Below, piece after piece: positions 16,499 to 28,113 of a stretch of 64,000 bases of DNA. This stretch comes from Lentinus brumalis (Eukaryota; Basidiomycota; Agaricomycetes; Polyporales; Polyporaceae), in assembly GCA_001792895.1 (NCBI GenBank), contig MARA01000058.1, positions 124,001 to 188,000 on the forward strand. Reading direction: 5' to 3'. Under the pieces are notes generated by a model. That model searched no databases and was not told where the DNA came from. It saw only the letters and a program-made list of their open reading frames with translations. Both the position numbers and the translations under genes were made by a program. Position 1 is the stretch's first letter, and each line of letters starts with the position of its first letter.

Positions 16499-17126
16499 CT
16501 AGGATGCCCGGGCCTCCAGGACTCCGAGGAACGTCCACCACGTCGAGCCCCCACGACACGCGACATCGGTGGTCGGTGCCGCATCGTCGCGCATCGCCAC
16601 CTTGCTAGACGCGACAGACTGCTGCAGGTGGAAGCGGGTGGTGCGCAGTCCCTGGAGGAAGAGCTTGGACACGCGGAGGACGAGTTCGAATATGCGGATG
16701 ACAACCTCGAAGAGGTGGATGACGACGTCGAAGTGCTTGAGGGCGCCCTGCGCGAGCGCAGCGTAGGCCTTGGGCAGGTCGCGCAGCGCTAGGAGGCCAC
16801 CGGGGCCGCTCACGGTGCTCAGGCCGTCTTCGAGGAGAAGACAGAGGACGACCGGGAACGCTGCTGCGAGCAGCATCGAGTGCATGGACGCTACGAACCA
16901 GCGTCTGGGCGCGTACGCGAAGAGCGGTAGGCTCACTAGAGCGTCGTCAGCACACGACGGCGGCACGAATGGGGGCGGACGTACAGAACGGCGAGAACAC
17001 CCATAGGGCGGCGAGGAGGGCCTGCATATAGTAGGTGATGCGGGTCTGCCACTCATGCGCGGCGGTGACTGCCGTGCCGTGGTACATGGCGAGGGCCGCT
17101 AGTGGCGACTTGGTGTACTCGCGCAT
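16499..17126 (-). CDS. Orphan protein, intact member of a tandem pair
   Basis: Model: exons 17126..16985 and 16935..16499, 192 residues, one 49-nt intron (GTACGT...CTGAC...TAG). I do not recognise the family. Seen: an N-terminal hydrophobic stretch LLAALWVFSPF, then SMHSMLLAAAFPVVL, another likely membrane-associated segment, and a long helical region rich in phenylalanine and valine (ALKHFDVVIHLFEVVIRIF) before a basic end. The upstream neighbour at 15439..16165 is a tandem duplicate with the intron at the same place and phase, and their upstream regions also share a 17-bp element. A small membrane-associated, lineage-specific protein is the most that can be said. Confidence 0.6.
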
Positions 17127-18999
17127 GGCTGGGGCCGAGCGATGAGGAGGTGCAAGAGGTGCGTGTCAGGAGAGACAGCGGGCAGACCGGAATGGTGAGT
17201 GGACCGCCTATAAGTATGTTCGAATGGTATCTGGCCGATCGGCCCAGTTTGCGATTAGCTTCCGTGCGAGCGCGGCGCGACCTTCTGTTTATCGCGACGG
17301 CTAGTCTGATTCAAGATACCGGGCGGGATAGGGGCCCTGGTCGTCCGCGGGGGAACGTGGCTTGGCCGCACTGGCAGAGTGTCGGGCATGATGTCGACTC
17401 ATCTGCGGCTGAGAGAAAACTCGGTGTTGAGTAGATGTCGGCATGTGTATACTTACTGTGGTCGGCGTTGAATTCGACTCGAGCAGAGGGTCAAAAATCC
17501 GGCGTCCGGGACATCGGCCACAGGAGGGTAGATCGTATGGAAATTGCGAGGGGTCCGAGTCGTCTAGGCCCGGCCAGTTCCCGGTGGGACGTACGGGGTA
17601 CATCCTGCGAAACGCCAGAGGCGGCGCATGGGGTGTTGGATGGTCGAACGCCAAAGACTTGCGAGGATAAGGTTGTATAACCATCGCAGCAGCGTCCATG
17701 GCAGTAGTCGCGGGGAATCTGCAGCTGTCGAGTTGGTCACTTCTACGCCCTGTGCTGAGAAAATTCACCAAAGTGAGGAGAAGCAGGCTCTCGATTGTCT
17801 CATGGACAGGTGCAGAGCGTGCACGGCGTTGGCCCGCGACATGGCACTACCGGAATGATCCTTAGGCCATGGGACTTGACGGAGTGCGGGGCGGTTGAGT
17901 GGCAGGCTATACTTCCCGACGAGGACATATGGGGCGGGACGCGTGCAAAGCCGACAATATTGCCTTATTCTCATCGCTGCGTCGGGGAGGGTTGGTTGGC
18001 ATGAAGTGCCCGACTGTGGCGCCGCGCTGACGTCTCGTATTGTCTGACGACTGTGCCTGGTACCTGCTCATCAGAACGCTCAGTTATCCAGCGCGTGTGG
18101 AATTGAGGACATATCGTATGGACATCTGTGAATCTTGGACGGGTGACAAACTGTTACACAACTGTATGGCAAAGTCAAGGCTCACGTGTGCAGACGAATG
18201 ACATAGATAAACGTCTTATGGTTACTGCGAATCAGGTAGACACGAGGATCCAAGACCCAGAAGCAGCACGCAGGAGCGACATCAGAACAAATGAGCACTG
18301 CTATGATGAGTCGGAAGACAGCAAGACTCGGAGAGGACTCGAGCTAGTGCTATCAGGACGCCATCTGTGAGTTATTCAAGGAAGACATCGTTCGGCGCTG
18401 GGATACTCGGGCTTCGAGGCCTTCGAAGAGTGTGTGACGTTCCCCGGCGCCGCGGTCATCGGATAGAAGGCGGAAGAGGAGCTTTCTCGTTGTGCGGCGG
18501 CGCTGGTCGGAGCGAGCAGATTTCTGTGGCGAGCGAGCAGAAAGCATTGACATTATTCCCTTCGTTTGTCCGTCAACAATTGCAGGATAGGCGGATGCTG
18601 GAATTGACGGATGATGCGAGCGCACGCAGTCAGCTGACAGCAGTGCACACCGCCTCGAGACCCGGCCGAGTACTTGCGGCGGAGAGCTCGATGCTGGCGG
18701 GGCTGTTGCTGGCTGCTGGCGGGGAGCTCGAGTCGCGGTGAGATTCAAGACGCGATAGAGTGGGATAAGCGTGGCGGTAAGCGAGGACGAGAACGTTTGT
18801 TAATGAACTCGGCTCCCTGCTAGCCCGCATTTGGCAACAGAGAGCACCCGCCGGCGTCTGCGCGGGGCACTGGCGAGACCGCGGAAGCGCCCGGTTAAGC
18901 TTTTTGACCGTCTGGGACAAGCCCGCTCACTTCCCATCCGTCCACCAGCATCCCCCGCGTCCTATCCCCTCCTCCTCCCCTCCCGCGACAACCACTGCC
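17127..18999. other. Gene-poor stretch
   Basis: About 1.9 kb. Open frames near 18367..18741 on both strands overlap each other and show no domain. Apart from the promoter of the orphan gene at its left I find no supportable feature. Confidence 0.4.
17248..17264 (-). promoter_or_regulatory. Promoter element shared by the tandem orphan pair, copy 2
   Basis: TTTGCGATTAGCTTCCG lies about 120 bases upstream of the ATG at 17126 and differs from copy 1 by one base. A CTTATAGG sequence on the minus strand lies between it and the gene. Confidence 0.5.
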
Positions 19000-21030
19000 A
19001 TGCCAGTCCTACAACCCCAAGTCCTCCCCATGACGCTCCGCAAGAAGCTCAGCGTCCGCGCATTGTCCGTCCAGATACGCACCAAGTTGTGAGTACTTCC
19101 TGTCTGCACCAGTCATCTCGTATTCTCCTACCTTCTTCGACGACCCTCGATGCGTAAAATGCGACTTGGCGGATAGCGAGCGGCGGCTGCATGCATCATG
19201 GCATGGGAGGGAAGCTCGTCGCTGGTGCCGAGGATGAGCTGTCCGTGCGAACCTCATCAGGTGGCGTCGTCGCCTCTCCCATCGTTCTAGTTTCCCTGGC
19301 CCAAGGAGTGCGCGTCGGTCTGTTTTGGCAGTTTCTCCTCGACGAGTGCTGTCTTCATGTCGGGAGACCTTCGTGTCATTCCGAAAGCGACTCTCACGAC
19401 ATAGCCCTTCAGGGGGTATCACTGCGCTGTGTCCTCCTTGATCCCGTCACTACTCTTTTCTGACCTTGTTGTGCAGCCGCCGACCAAAGACCCACACCCC
19501 GGAGCCTGTCCGAACCGTCCGGATACCTTACGTCCCCCAGAGGTATGGGGTATCATCATCCAGCACGCGTGTCTCTTCCATCACGATCCTCTCGACACAT
19601 CACAAGAGCTCTCGTTCCTCGAGTCCTCGTCAACCCAGCTCGCCACATACCGCATGTGCATGTCCACGAAGAGGAGCCTTTCTCTCGTCTCGAGACAATG
19701 GAACGCCCTCGCTCGGGGGTTCCTCTACGAATTCGTCTGGATCAGTCGTGCCGCTCAGGCCAAGGCCCTGGCGCGCACCCTTCTCATGGAATTCGTCGAG
19801 AACGCGTCTTCCAGCGGCAGCGAAGTTGTCGAGAACATGTCTACCAGCGGCAAGTTCATTCGGCGACTCCATATCGAGACGCCAGCGCTCGAGCGTTGTG
19901 CACCCGCCGACCTTCGCACAATTCTCGAGTATTCTCCCCAACTTTCCATCTACTCGGACCACCATTCCGTGCAGCGCAGCGTCCTAGAGACACTTCCCGA
20001 CCGCCGCTGTAGCCCCGAGGCCATCCTGACGCTTGTTGCTCAGCCGAAGCTTCGACGACTCAGCTGGACGAGTTACGACGATGCGCCGTTCGAGATCCGG
20101 ATGGCCCCGCTCGTCCACAATCTCACTGCGCGCCTGGAGTACCTGGAACTGTGCACACGATCTCCGAACTTCCCCAGTCTCAACAACGTTCTGACTGGCT
20201 CGCCTTCGTCGATACACAAGAACTTTCAGCACCTGCAGATGAATGTCCATCTGCCATCCCTCCGCGCTCTGAAGGTTTCGCTAGACAACAACACGTTTGC
20301 GGTCCTTGCTTCCTGGGACATGCCGGCGCTCACGAACCTGTCGGTGTTGTCGTCGGACTTCAGCTACACCGGGGAAGGGTTCTCGTGCTTCTTCCAAGCG
20401 CATGGCCGTAAGCTCACCCAGCTCGAGCTGGGGCACTCCTCTTCCCTCATCGAGGAGTATTACCTCACAATGCCTCAGCACTTAGTCGCGCTCCAGCAAC
20501 AGAACCAGCACCAGCAGCCACCTCCTATCCCGCTTGCTGAATGGTGTCCGAACCTACGCGAGTTCATTTGCTCCGCCGATGCAGAGTGGCATTGGCAGAG
20601 CCCAGATTGGATCGCGCCCCACATCCTCCTTCCCGCCCACCCACGCATCGAACTGATCGGTATTCGGGACATCAACACGCGCCTCTTGGAGGACCCGATC
20701 GCCCCACTCGACGTGGACAAGTCGTACTCGTACGACGCATTCGATAACGACGACGACCTCGCGGACACGCCATACTTCCTCCTGGTCGAGCAAATCTCGT
20801 CCCTCGTGCAGGGCGACGCCTTCCCGAACCTGCGCTTCGTGCGCGACCTCAGCGAGGAGAGTCACAAGATGCGCACGGTGCGGCCACACCCCCGTGTGCT
20901 GCAGTTCTGGAAGAAGGTCGTCGCGCGCTGCGCCGAGCGCGCGGTGTGGTTCGAAGACTGCACCGGCGTCAACATCACGCAGGGTGCACTTCGCCGGGCG
21001 ACGCTCACTGCGATGGACGCGGACTCATGA
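19000..21030 (+). CDS. F-box-like/leucine-rich repeat protein, basidiomycete type
   Basis: The secure part runs from about 19500 to the stop at 21030, more than 500 residues in one exon. It starts with LRPPEVWGIIIQHACLF, resembling the F-box of basidiomycete expansions, continues through TKRSLSLVSRQWNALA and FLYEFVWI, then leucine-rich repeats such as LEYLELCTRSPNFPSL and PALTNLSVLSSDF, and ends with WKKVVARCAERAVWFEDCTG. Such proteins are usually thought to recruit targets to SCF ubiquitin ligases. The start is uncertain: the best upstream exon, ATG 19000 to 19088 with donor GTGAGT, joins across 19089..19476 one base out of frame. An extra C in the CCCC at 19497..19500 would fix it. Without that, the first in-frame ATG lies near 19651, beyond the F-box. 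Confidence 0.8.
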
Positions 21031-23795
21031 TCTCATCGCCGTATCACGCACAGTGCGGCGAGAGGTCGATGTTCCTATCGTTCACGCGCTCCGGCTTGCA
21101 TGGAGATTATGCCACGCCAACCCCAGGAGCTTCTTGGATATGATACCAGCGCGCCACGCCGACGACCTCCCGCCGCCACCGCTTCCGATGTACACAACTT
21201 ACGACTATGTCTACGACATGACACGACATGACCGACATGCCCTCCCACCCATGCGCTCTCGCTTTCATGTCCCTGCATCGCACTACCACACGCATCCATC
21301 ATCGACATCTACACGTCTCCTGAATCCAGCTACATGCCTCCGCAACCTCAACCTCGATACAGCATACCACTCACCCCCGCCGTGCATCATCATCCATCAT
21401 TGACCCCCATCCCCCATCCCCCGTCGTCCATCGTCCACCTCTCATCGGTTATGAAAAACTTGACCCACATATCACCTGTACGTACATACCCGCATCACAT
21501 CACATCACATCGTATGACATGGACTCCGTCTCCCTCCGTCTCTCTCTCTGTGTCTATCCGTCGTCGCGTCGTCTCCGGGTTTCTGATTCCGGGTTTGTGT
21601 CCGTGTTCCGTGTTCGGTGTTTGGGGTTCGTTTGTGTCTATCCCACATCTATATCGTCGATGTTGCTTTGCTGTCCTTTTTGCTCCTGTACCGTTACGCT
21701 TGTTAGATAGCAGTGTGTCTGCTTGACTCCCGCCTTTGTGGTTGCGTCCGAGTTCACCGAGGGTGACGATCGTCGTCGTCACGCCATGGCCAGGATCCCG
21801 CGCGGGCTTTCCGGTTAGTGGGCGTTCACGTCTACGTCACGGTCTTCTGTGGGTTTTGTTCGCTTCGTTGCAGGTCGATACTGCCCAGTATCCTTACGGA
21901 CGTTTTCGGGTTACGGGCTTTGCGCTCTCGGGGTGACGGCGCTATCATCACATCTGGGCTGGGATAATACCTACGTGACATATTGTATGGAAACGATAGC
22001 ATGCTTGTGAGTTCTACGTCTCCTGGCCCTGCGTGGCCGGACTGCAAGAGATGAAGATCTAGAGGAGAACAGGTGCGTACTCAGCACATATACTCTCACT
22101 GCTCAGGTATGTATGTCGAAGCATATGATGTCCGCCTTGCTTACGCTCGATCAGCGTCCTCGAGTTGTGGCGGGATCACCTAGAGCATTTGCCGAAGCAA
22201 CGTTGACGTGTGGCTGGGAAGACGTCGTCGATGTCCCCTCGGATCGCCGCGAGTTCGACGTCCTGTCTGGGGCCGCGCTCGCGAGCTCGACCCGCCTCGC
22301 AGGCGACCTGGTCCACAAGCGAAGAGACGACACTTGATGCCCGCCTCGGTGACGACACTTGTCGATAGCCCAGTTGTTCCTTTTCGACATCCTCTGGCCG
22401 TTGGCGAACGACGCGATCTTCCCGGTGCTTCATTGTCGAGAGAGGGGTTGTTTTCGACATGCGTACTATGTCCGCAGTCGCCTTATGGCCCCACCGCCGT
22501 TCTCTGTCAAACATGGTCCTCCGAGTGCAGGAGACGTGCGGCGTGCCGGACGTCGAGCGAGGCGCAGTGACGCACTGCCGTCAAGTACTCTTACAGTGCC
22601 CGTCCTTCCGCCCTCTTTCCGGCCGAGCGTCCGGCACATGCTGCTCGTCGCCATTCAGGTTGTCGGCAGAGCAGGTGCGTGCGATTCGTACTCCTCAGTC
22701 AGCATGCGGCGAAACGAGGTGTGTTCGTAGGTCCACTGTCGGCTAGACATCGCTCGTGTCGCTGGGCAGGACGCAATCTGTGTGCGTGGGTGCGGGGTGC
22801 GTGGGTGCGAGGAACGCAGCGCACACGACCAGGCCCTTGGTCGGCGGAGAGGTGCCGCCGGAAGTTGGAACGCCATGGCCTGTATTGAATGCACCGCACA
22901 CGGATCGATCGAGGCGGACAGCGGGAATAGCTATAGCTTGCGAGCTGCAGCTATTCTTAACTCGCGGTGGTAAGGTAGCGGGTGGCCAGCAGCCTAATGT
23001 CCTTGTTATCTACCAGATGTTCTGTGCGGCGCATACCGAAGACGTCCCGACAACTCTTCCGAACGTTAATCCGCGGGTATCGAAACGAACACCTTTCACG
23101 TCGCAAGGTTACTTCACAGTATTTTTGTTGCTCTCACTTGACAATCTCCAGCGGTCCACCAACACAGAGGCCCTCACGTCAGTATGTACCGCGTCTTCTC
23201 TGCATGGCGCATCTACTTACCGTTTCGACATCAATGCATGAACGTAGCACCCGCGTTCACGTGTTGCGTCCGGAGAAGCGAACCTTTGAACATCGGATAT
23301 ACTCCGCGAGGATATCCCGACGCGTCTCGGTCCCGCTCCTGCGACTTCTTCCACCTGCCAATTGCGGATGTTGTAGCATCCTCGACGCGTCATACGCCCT
23401 CGGCTACTGCTTCTCCAATCGCTGATGCAACAGGATGAACCGTGGGTGCCTGGCCAGTCCGACCTTCGCTGTTGAGCGATGTATGCGTCCGTGACCCAGC
23501 ATCCGCTGAATATCCGGCGGGGAGACACGTCGAGCCATCCTGTGCGAGGCATCCGCCTGCTCGTGCCATGCCGAAGAGCACGATTGGGCCGTCTGTCGTT
23601 GCTGGCAAGGCACAGCGGCAGCCCGCCTGCCGGCACTCGGGACATGGGACGCAAGTGTGTGCTTAGAAACAGAGATGGGAGACGCGGCACTGACAATGCG
23701 GGGAAGGATATAAACCCCCATGGGGCGGCCGAGATGGTCCTGCAAGCCCTCGAGCCACTCCGCACTCGACGCAAGCTACCAGCAGCCGGCAAAAG
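21031..23795. other. Gene-poor stretch before the AA9 gene
   Basis: About 2.8 kb. The left part (about 21280-21560) is low-complexity, CA- and C-rich, with short CATCA runs. The rest has short frames on both strands without motifs. The right end is the AA9 promoter. I see no supportable gene. Confidence 0.4.
23709..23714 (+). promoter_or_regulatory. TATA box of the AA9 gene
   Basis: TATAAA lies 87 bases before the ATG at 23796, flanked by G-rich sequence on the left. Confidence 0.6.
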
Positions 23796-25124
23796 ATGTT
23801 CGCCTTCGCCGCCCTCGTCACTCTCGCGTCGACCGCGCTCCCGCAGGTCCTTGCCCACGGTGGTGTCCTTTCGTACCTCATCGACGGCAAGACTGTCCAG
23901 GGATGGGCTGTGCGTATCTTCTCTCTTCCTCCGTCTGAATGCGACGAATGAATCATTGACATCGAGCGTGCATCTAGCCCTACAACTCCCCCACCGGGCA
24001 GACGACCATCCAGCGTCCTTGGTCGAGCTAGTGCGTTCTCTCTGCTCTGTGGCCGTAGTCCCGATGATTAAGCGGCACTCTTCTCGCATGTTAGCAACCC
24101 CATCTTGAGCGCAACCGATCCGACTTTGGCGTGCAACGATGACGGTACCTCTGGTGCTCTCCAGCTCACGGCGACCGCACCGGCTGGTTCTCCCATCACC
24201 GCTTACTGGAACCAGGTCTGGCCTCACCCGTACGGCCCCATGGTACGCTTTGTTGCGCACGACCAGCCGGTCCTGCAGTCAAACTGACGCGTTCCACAGC
24301 TCACCTATCTCGCGCAATGCCCCGGCACCACCTGCACGGGCGTGAACGCGAACACGCTCAAGTGGTTCAAGATCGACGAGGCCGGCCTGCTCTCGGGCAC
24401 GATCGCCGACGGCTACTGGGGCTCGGGCAAGATGATCGACCAGAACTCGTCCTGGACGACGACGATCCCGGCGTCCGTGCCCTCGGGCAACTACCTCATC
24501 CGCTTCGAGACGATCGCCCTGCACTCGCTCCCTGCGCAGTTCTACCCCGAGTGTGCGCAGATCCAGATCACCGGCGGCGGCTCCCGCCAGCCCACCGCGG
24601 ACGAGCTCGTCTCCTTCCCTGGCGCGTACTCGAACAGCGACCCCGGCTGTACGTCATATCCCGTCTCGCGGTCTTTCCGCTGAGGTGTATGTTGTGCTCA
24701 CTCTGCTTTTGCGCGATGCAGTGACCACCGACCTGTACACCAACGACGCCAAGACCCAGACGACGTACATCATCCCCGGCCCCCCGCTCTACGGCAGCGG
24801 CTCTGGTGCTCCCGCTCCCCCGCCGGCCACGGTACGTCTCCTCATGGGCAGAGTGTCAAAGGGACTTGTCTGACACCTGGACTGCGTTCACAGAGCACAG
24901 TCCGCCCCACCACGACCGTCTCCGCGCCCCCGAGCCAGTCCTCGACCGTAGGCACCGTCGCGCAGTTCGGCCAGTGCGGTGGTATTGGCTTCACCGGCGC
25001 CACCGCCTGCGTTGCGCCGTTCACCTGCAAGGTCGTCAACGGTGCGTCCCCTTTCACTGCTCTCCCCTCTTTACTGCTGACGAGCATGCGTCCGCGCATA
25101 GACTACTACTCGCAATGCTTGTGA
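23796..25124 (+). CDS. AA9 lytic polysaccharide monooxygenase with CBM1
   Basis: Model: exons 23796..23909, 23978..24030, 24095..24242, 24300..24648, 24722..24831, 24894..25041 and 25102..25124, 314 residues, all phases consistent. This secreted copper enzyme (formerly GH61) oxidatively cleaves cellulose or hemicellulose. Seen: a signal peptide ending LPQVLA, directly followed by the mature N-terminal histidine HGGVLSY of the copper 'histidine brace'; QRPWSSYNPIL; the second histidine in [28 protein letters not shown]; and [11 protein letters not shown] with the axial tyrosine. A Ser/Thr/Pro linker leads to a family 1 carbohydrate-binding module, [12 protein letters not shown] to YYSQCL, with its cysteines and aromatic face. 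It marks a plant-wall-degrading lifestyle. Confidence 0.95.
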
Positions 25125-25866
25125 ACCCGCCCCATCCCGGCACGCATAGAGTGAGCGTGCATGCTTCTGGTACCGGTCATGGGAGGAGGGTGCGCGGCTG
25201 GTCGCGGTGCGACGACCGGGCGAAGGCCGTCGGGAGTAGTATCGCAGTCAGTATGTTTCTCTGGGCATTGTTTTCTCGTCGGCATCATGTGCATCTGTAA
25301 TATACGCTTGCTTTTACTCTCCTCCTCGCGTGATCCCTGCAACGAGGTTTGATATCGACAAGGCAGACTACTTACTACATACATGGCCAGTTTCAGCATC
25401 CGATGTTGCCGAGGATGCGCCTATAATGATGGCACGCCAAAGTAGAGTGCCCATACCATCGCAAGGCTTGAACACGCTTGTCATGACCAGGATCCTTCTC
25501 TGGCATTAATGAGGGCATCCTTCGTCGTTTACCAATCCAACCTTTCGGAGTAAACTGCCCTTGGAAAAGGTTCATAGAGCTGTTGGCGGAATTCAAGCTG
25601 TACTCAGACGTACCAGAATCAATCGTGGTGCAAGGTTTTAGACTCACTACCCGCGCCGTGACGGGAGGTTGATAAAGAGCATTGCCATATCGGGCGGACG
25701 CGTCTCTCTCAGTGGGCGCCTACGCGCACCCCTCCTTGACTAACGCCACAGCAGTCCTCCCGGCTTGCTGATCTCCTCTCCTCTCTCCTCACCACCTTTC
25801 CGACACCCCCGTGGCCATCCTCATCCACATCTTCTCCCTATCTCACCCCCTCTACACGCCGCTAAG
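25125..25866. other. Intergenic, AA9 to NEDD8
   Basis: About 740 bases; the last 150 are strongly CT-rich and form the NEDD8 promoter/leader. No gene is seen. Confidence 0.5.
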
Positions 25867-26409
25867 ATGATGATCAAGGTGAAGGTGATTATATGCCGCG
25901 ATGGAAATGCTGTCAGGCGAGCGTGCCACTGACGAGTTGCCCGCTTCTTTGCAGACGCTTACGGGCAAGGAGGTACGCAGATCCCTCTCGGGACTGGAGG
26001 GTACTTAGACAGCTCACCGATGGTTTACTCTGCGGCGTGTCCTGGACGGCAGATCGAGCTCGATATCGACCCGGAGGACCAGGTGCGTGCCACTTGCCTA
26101 CTTTATACTCTCATTGCATCTATGCTGACGCCGGATATGCTGTTGGCGCGACTGTGCACGTTCGGTAGGTCTCCCGCATCAAGGAGAAGGTCGAGGAGCA
26201 GTCTGGTGTCCCCCCACCGCAACAGCGATTGATCTACGCCGGGAGGCAGATGTGCGTCTCGTCCCTCCTTGCTCCTTGCTTTCTCGCCCATCTCGACTCA
26301 CTCTCGCCGCGCGCATGACAGGGCCGACGACAAGGTCGTCAAGGACTTCAACATCGCCGCTGGCGCAGTGCTGCATCTGGTCCTCGCCCTCCGTGGAGGC
26401 TCGTGCTAG
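25867..26409 (+). CDS. RUB1: Ubiquitin-like modifier NEDD8/Rub1
   Basis: Model: exons 25867..25884, 25955..25972, 26054..26083, 26169..26251 and 26322..26409, 78 residues. NEDD8 is conjugated to cullins and activates cullin-RING ubiquitin ligases. Seen: MMIKVKTLTGKEIELDI (split over three tiny exons), [27 protein letters not shown] and the C-terminal LRGG. The two residues after the diglycine (SC) must be removed before conjugation. Alanine before QRL-type positions and the overall match favour NEDD8 over ubiquitin. The 18-, 18- and 30-nt exons are easily missed by gene finders. The gene converges with the AlkB-like gene, 307 bases between stop codons. Confidence 0.93.
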
Positions 26410-26716
26410 ATGTATGCGTCTCGGCTCTCCGGACGGAACGGAGATGACTCGGCGCGATGGGGGGATGGGAGAAGTCGCAAGGTTTTTTTGTATCTGTTGC
26501 AGTACGTTGTATCGTGTTAGAACACCCTCACAATCCGCATCGCTTCCATCTGCTTTTCCCGCCATTCAGCTTGCGCTCACACCGAGTCTGAAGGTCTTTC
26601 AGGTGATTGTGGACTCCTTCACAATGCTTTAACATACATGCATGACTACAGATGTGCTTTGAGATAATGATGTACAGTGTCCAGATCCAGATCCAGATGG
26701 AGACGGACAGACAGCT

Positions 26717-27831
26717 CTATGAGGCGACGGACCCGACAACGTCAGCCCCGGGCAGCAACCAGCGGAAGGTGATGCTCAAGCGGACGTCCCGCGACAAGAG
26801 AACCCTATTCGCACTTCCCGGGCTCTCTTCGACGAGGTCTTCATCCCGCTTCTCGATCTCGTGCGTCCACTTGTAGCGGGCCTCGTCCGTCATCACCAGC
26901 ACGCTCCCCTTGGGCAAGTACAGCGCACACGGCCCGGCCCCCGACCCGTCGGAGCGCGGACTCGGAGAGACCGCCGCGTCCTCTGTCTCCTGTGCGAACT
27001 GCATCGTGCATCCGGAGCCGAGGCTGACGCCGATGATCCCGTCCCCGTAGCGGTCCAGGAGGTCGACGTGCGGAGAGATGCCCTCGCCCGGCCAGTAGAG
27101 GTTGACGATCGCCTGTCGGGCGCGCGGCGGGCCGGTGTGCGACGCGGGCGAGGGGGAGAACAGCAGCTCGTGAACTTCAGGGGACACCGCGGGACGGAGG
27201 AGGTCGTCGAGCGTGGTGAGCAGGTCGGTGAGGAAGGGGGGCAGCCCGGGCGTCGCGGGCGGAGAGGGGTCGCCAGACAACGGGGGAGAGGACCGCTCGA
27301 AGAGCATGACCTGGTTCGCGGCGCCGTCGCGGAAGAAGGTGCGGATGCACGTCCACATGAGCTCATCCCCGAGGCCCTCCGGAAGCAGGATGGCGGGGTC
27401 GAAGAAGAGCCCGGGGATGGCGGGGGCCGTGCGCCGCGCGGGGACGAGGGTGGGGTCACTGAGGTCGAGCGCGTCGTCCGCGGGCCGGGGGCGAGGATGT
27501 TGCGGATGTCCTCGATGTCTGGGGTGGAGAGGCGGGGCGAGGGCTCGTCGAAGAGCGAGTCCGTCTCCGAGTCCGTCGCGGAGAGCAGCTCGTCGAGGGT
27601 GGGCGACCTGGTCTCGACGTCCGTGACGATCCGCAGGGCCTGCTTCGCACCTGCCTGCTTCTGCTTCTCGCCCATGCCAACGCAGTGCGTGGAGGCACGC
27701 ACGGCCATCTTGCCCGTGCTCTTGGGCGACTTCTTCGCCGCGGCGTCGCCGCTGTCGGTCGTCATGCGCTTCCGCTTGAGCGTCGGGATGGCAGAGTCAC
27801 GGCGGGTGCGGCGGGCGTCGTTCCGGGTCAT
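26717..27831 (-). CDS. AlkB-like 2-oxoglutarate/Fe(II) dioxygenase (one apparent frameshift)
   Basis: The ATG at 27831 opens a basic, then acidic N-terminal region; the dioxygenase domain follows in another frame to the stop at 26717. Seen in the domain: PGLFFDPAILLPE, ANQVMLFERSS, NLYWPGEGISPHVDLL with the iron-binding H-x-D, GDGIIGVSLGSGCTM, the distal histidine in YKWTHEI, and RLSITFRWL with the 2-oxoglutarate arginine. AlkB homologues demethylate nucleic acids or proteins; the substrate here cannot be told. The frame change falls in a G/C run at 27482..27491; one more base there would join both halves without loss. No GT-AG intron explains it. The gene diverges from SAP18 (282 bases apart). 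Confidence 0.85.
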
Positions 27832-28113
27832 GGTGGGCAGGAGGTGGTGGCAGAGAGTATGAGAGCGGGATGCACGCACGTTGAGGGAACTAGGAGACAA
27901 GCATCATATAAACGTTCGTTCTGGGCTGGACTGAAAGTGTGTGCTGTCAGCCGGCGAGTGCATCCGGCGACGGCGGAGGAAAGCACAACCAGCTCAGCCG
28001 TGGAGCGCCCATGCACCCTGCTCAACCGCTTATGTAATCCGTATAGTTCAGCCTGTCCTGCGCCTGAGCTTGATCCACCACTACGGCTCCTCTCGACTGC
28101 TCTTGCGTGCAAA
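27832..28113. promoter_or_regulatory. Divergent promoter region AlkB-like/SAP18
   Basis: The two start codons lie 282 bases apart on opposite strands, so promoters are shared or adjacent. An AT-rich ATATAAAC sits near 27906. Confidence 0.55.

Noticed and set aside
19191..19463. 90-codon frame within the presumed first intron of the F-box gene
   Set aside because: No motif and no join to either side in phase; could be an extra exon but nothing supports it.
23217..24260. 347-codon open frame on the minus strand opposite the AA9 gene
   Set aside because: It overlaps the secure AA9 exons and introns, has no motif, and its openness follows from GC-rich codon use on the other strand.
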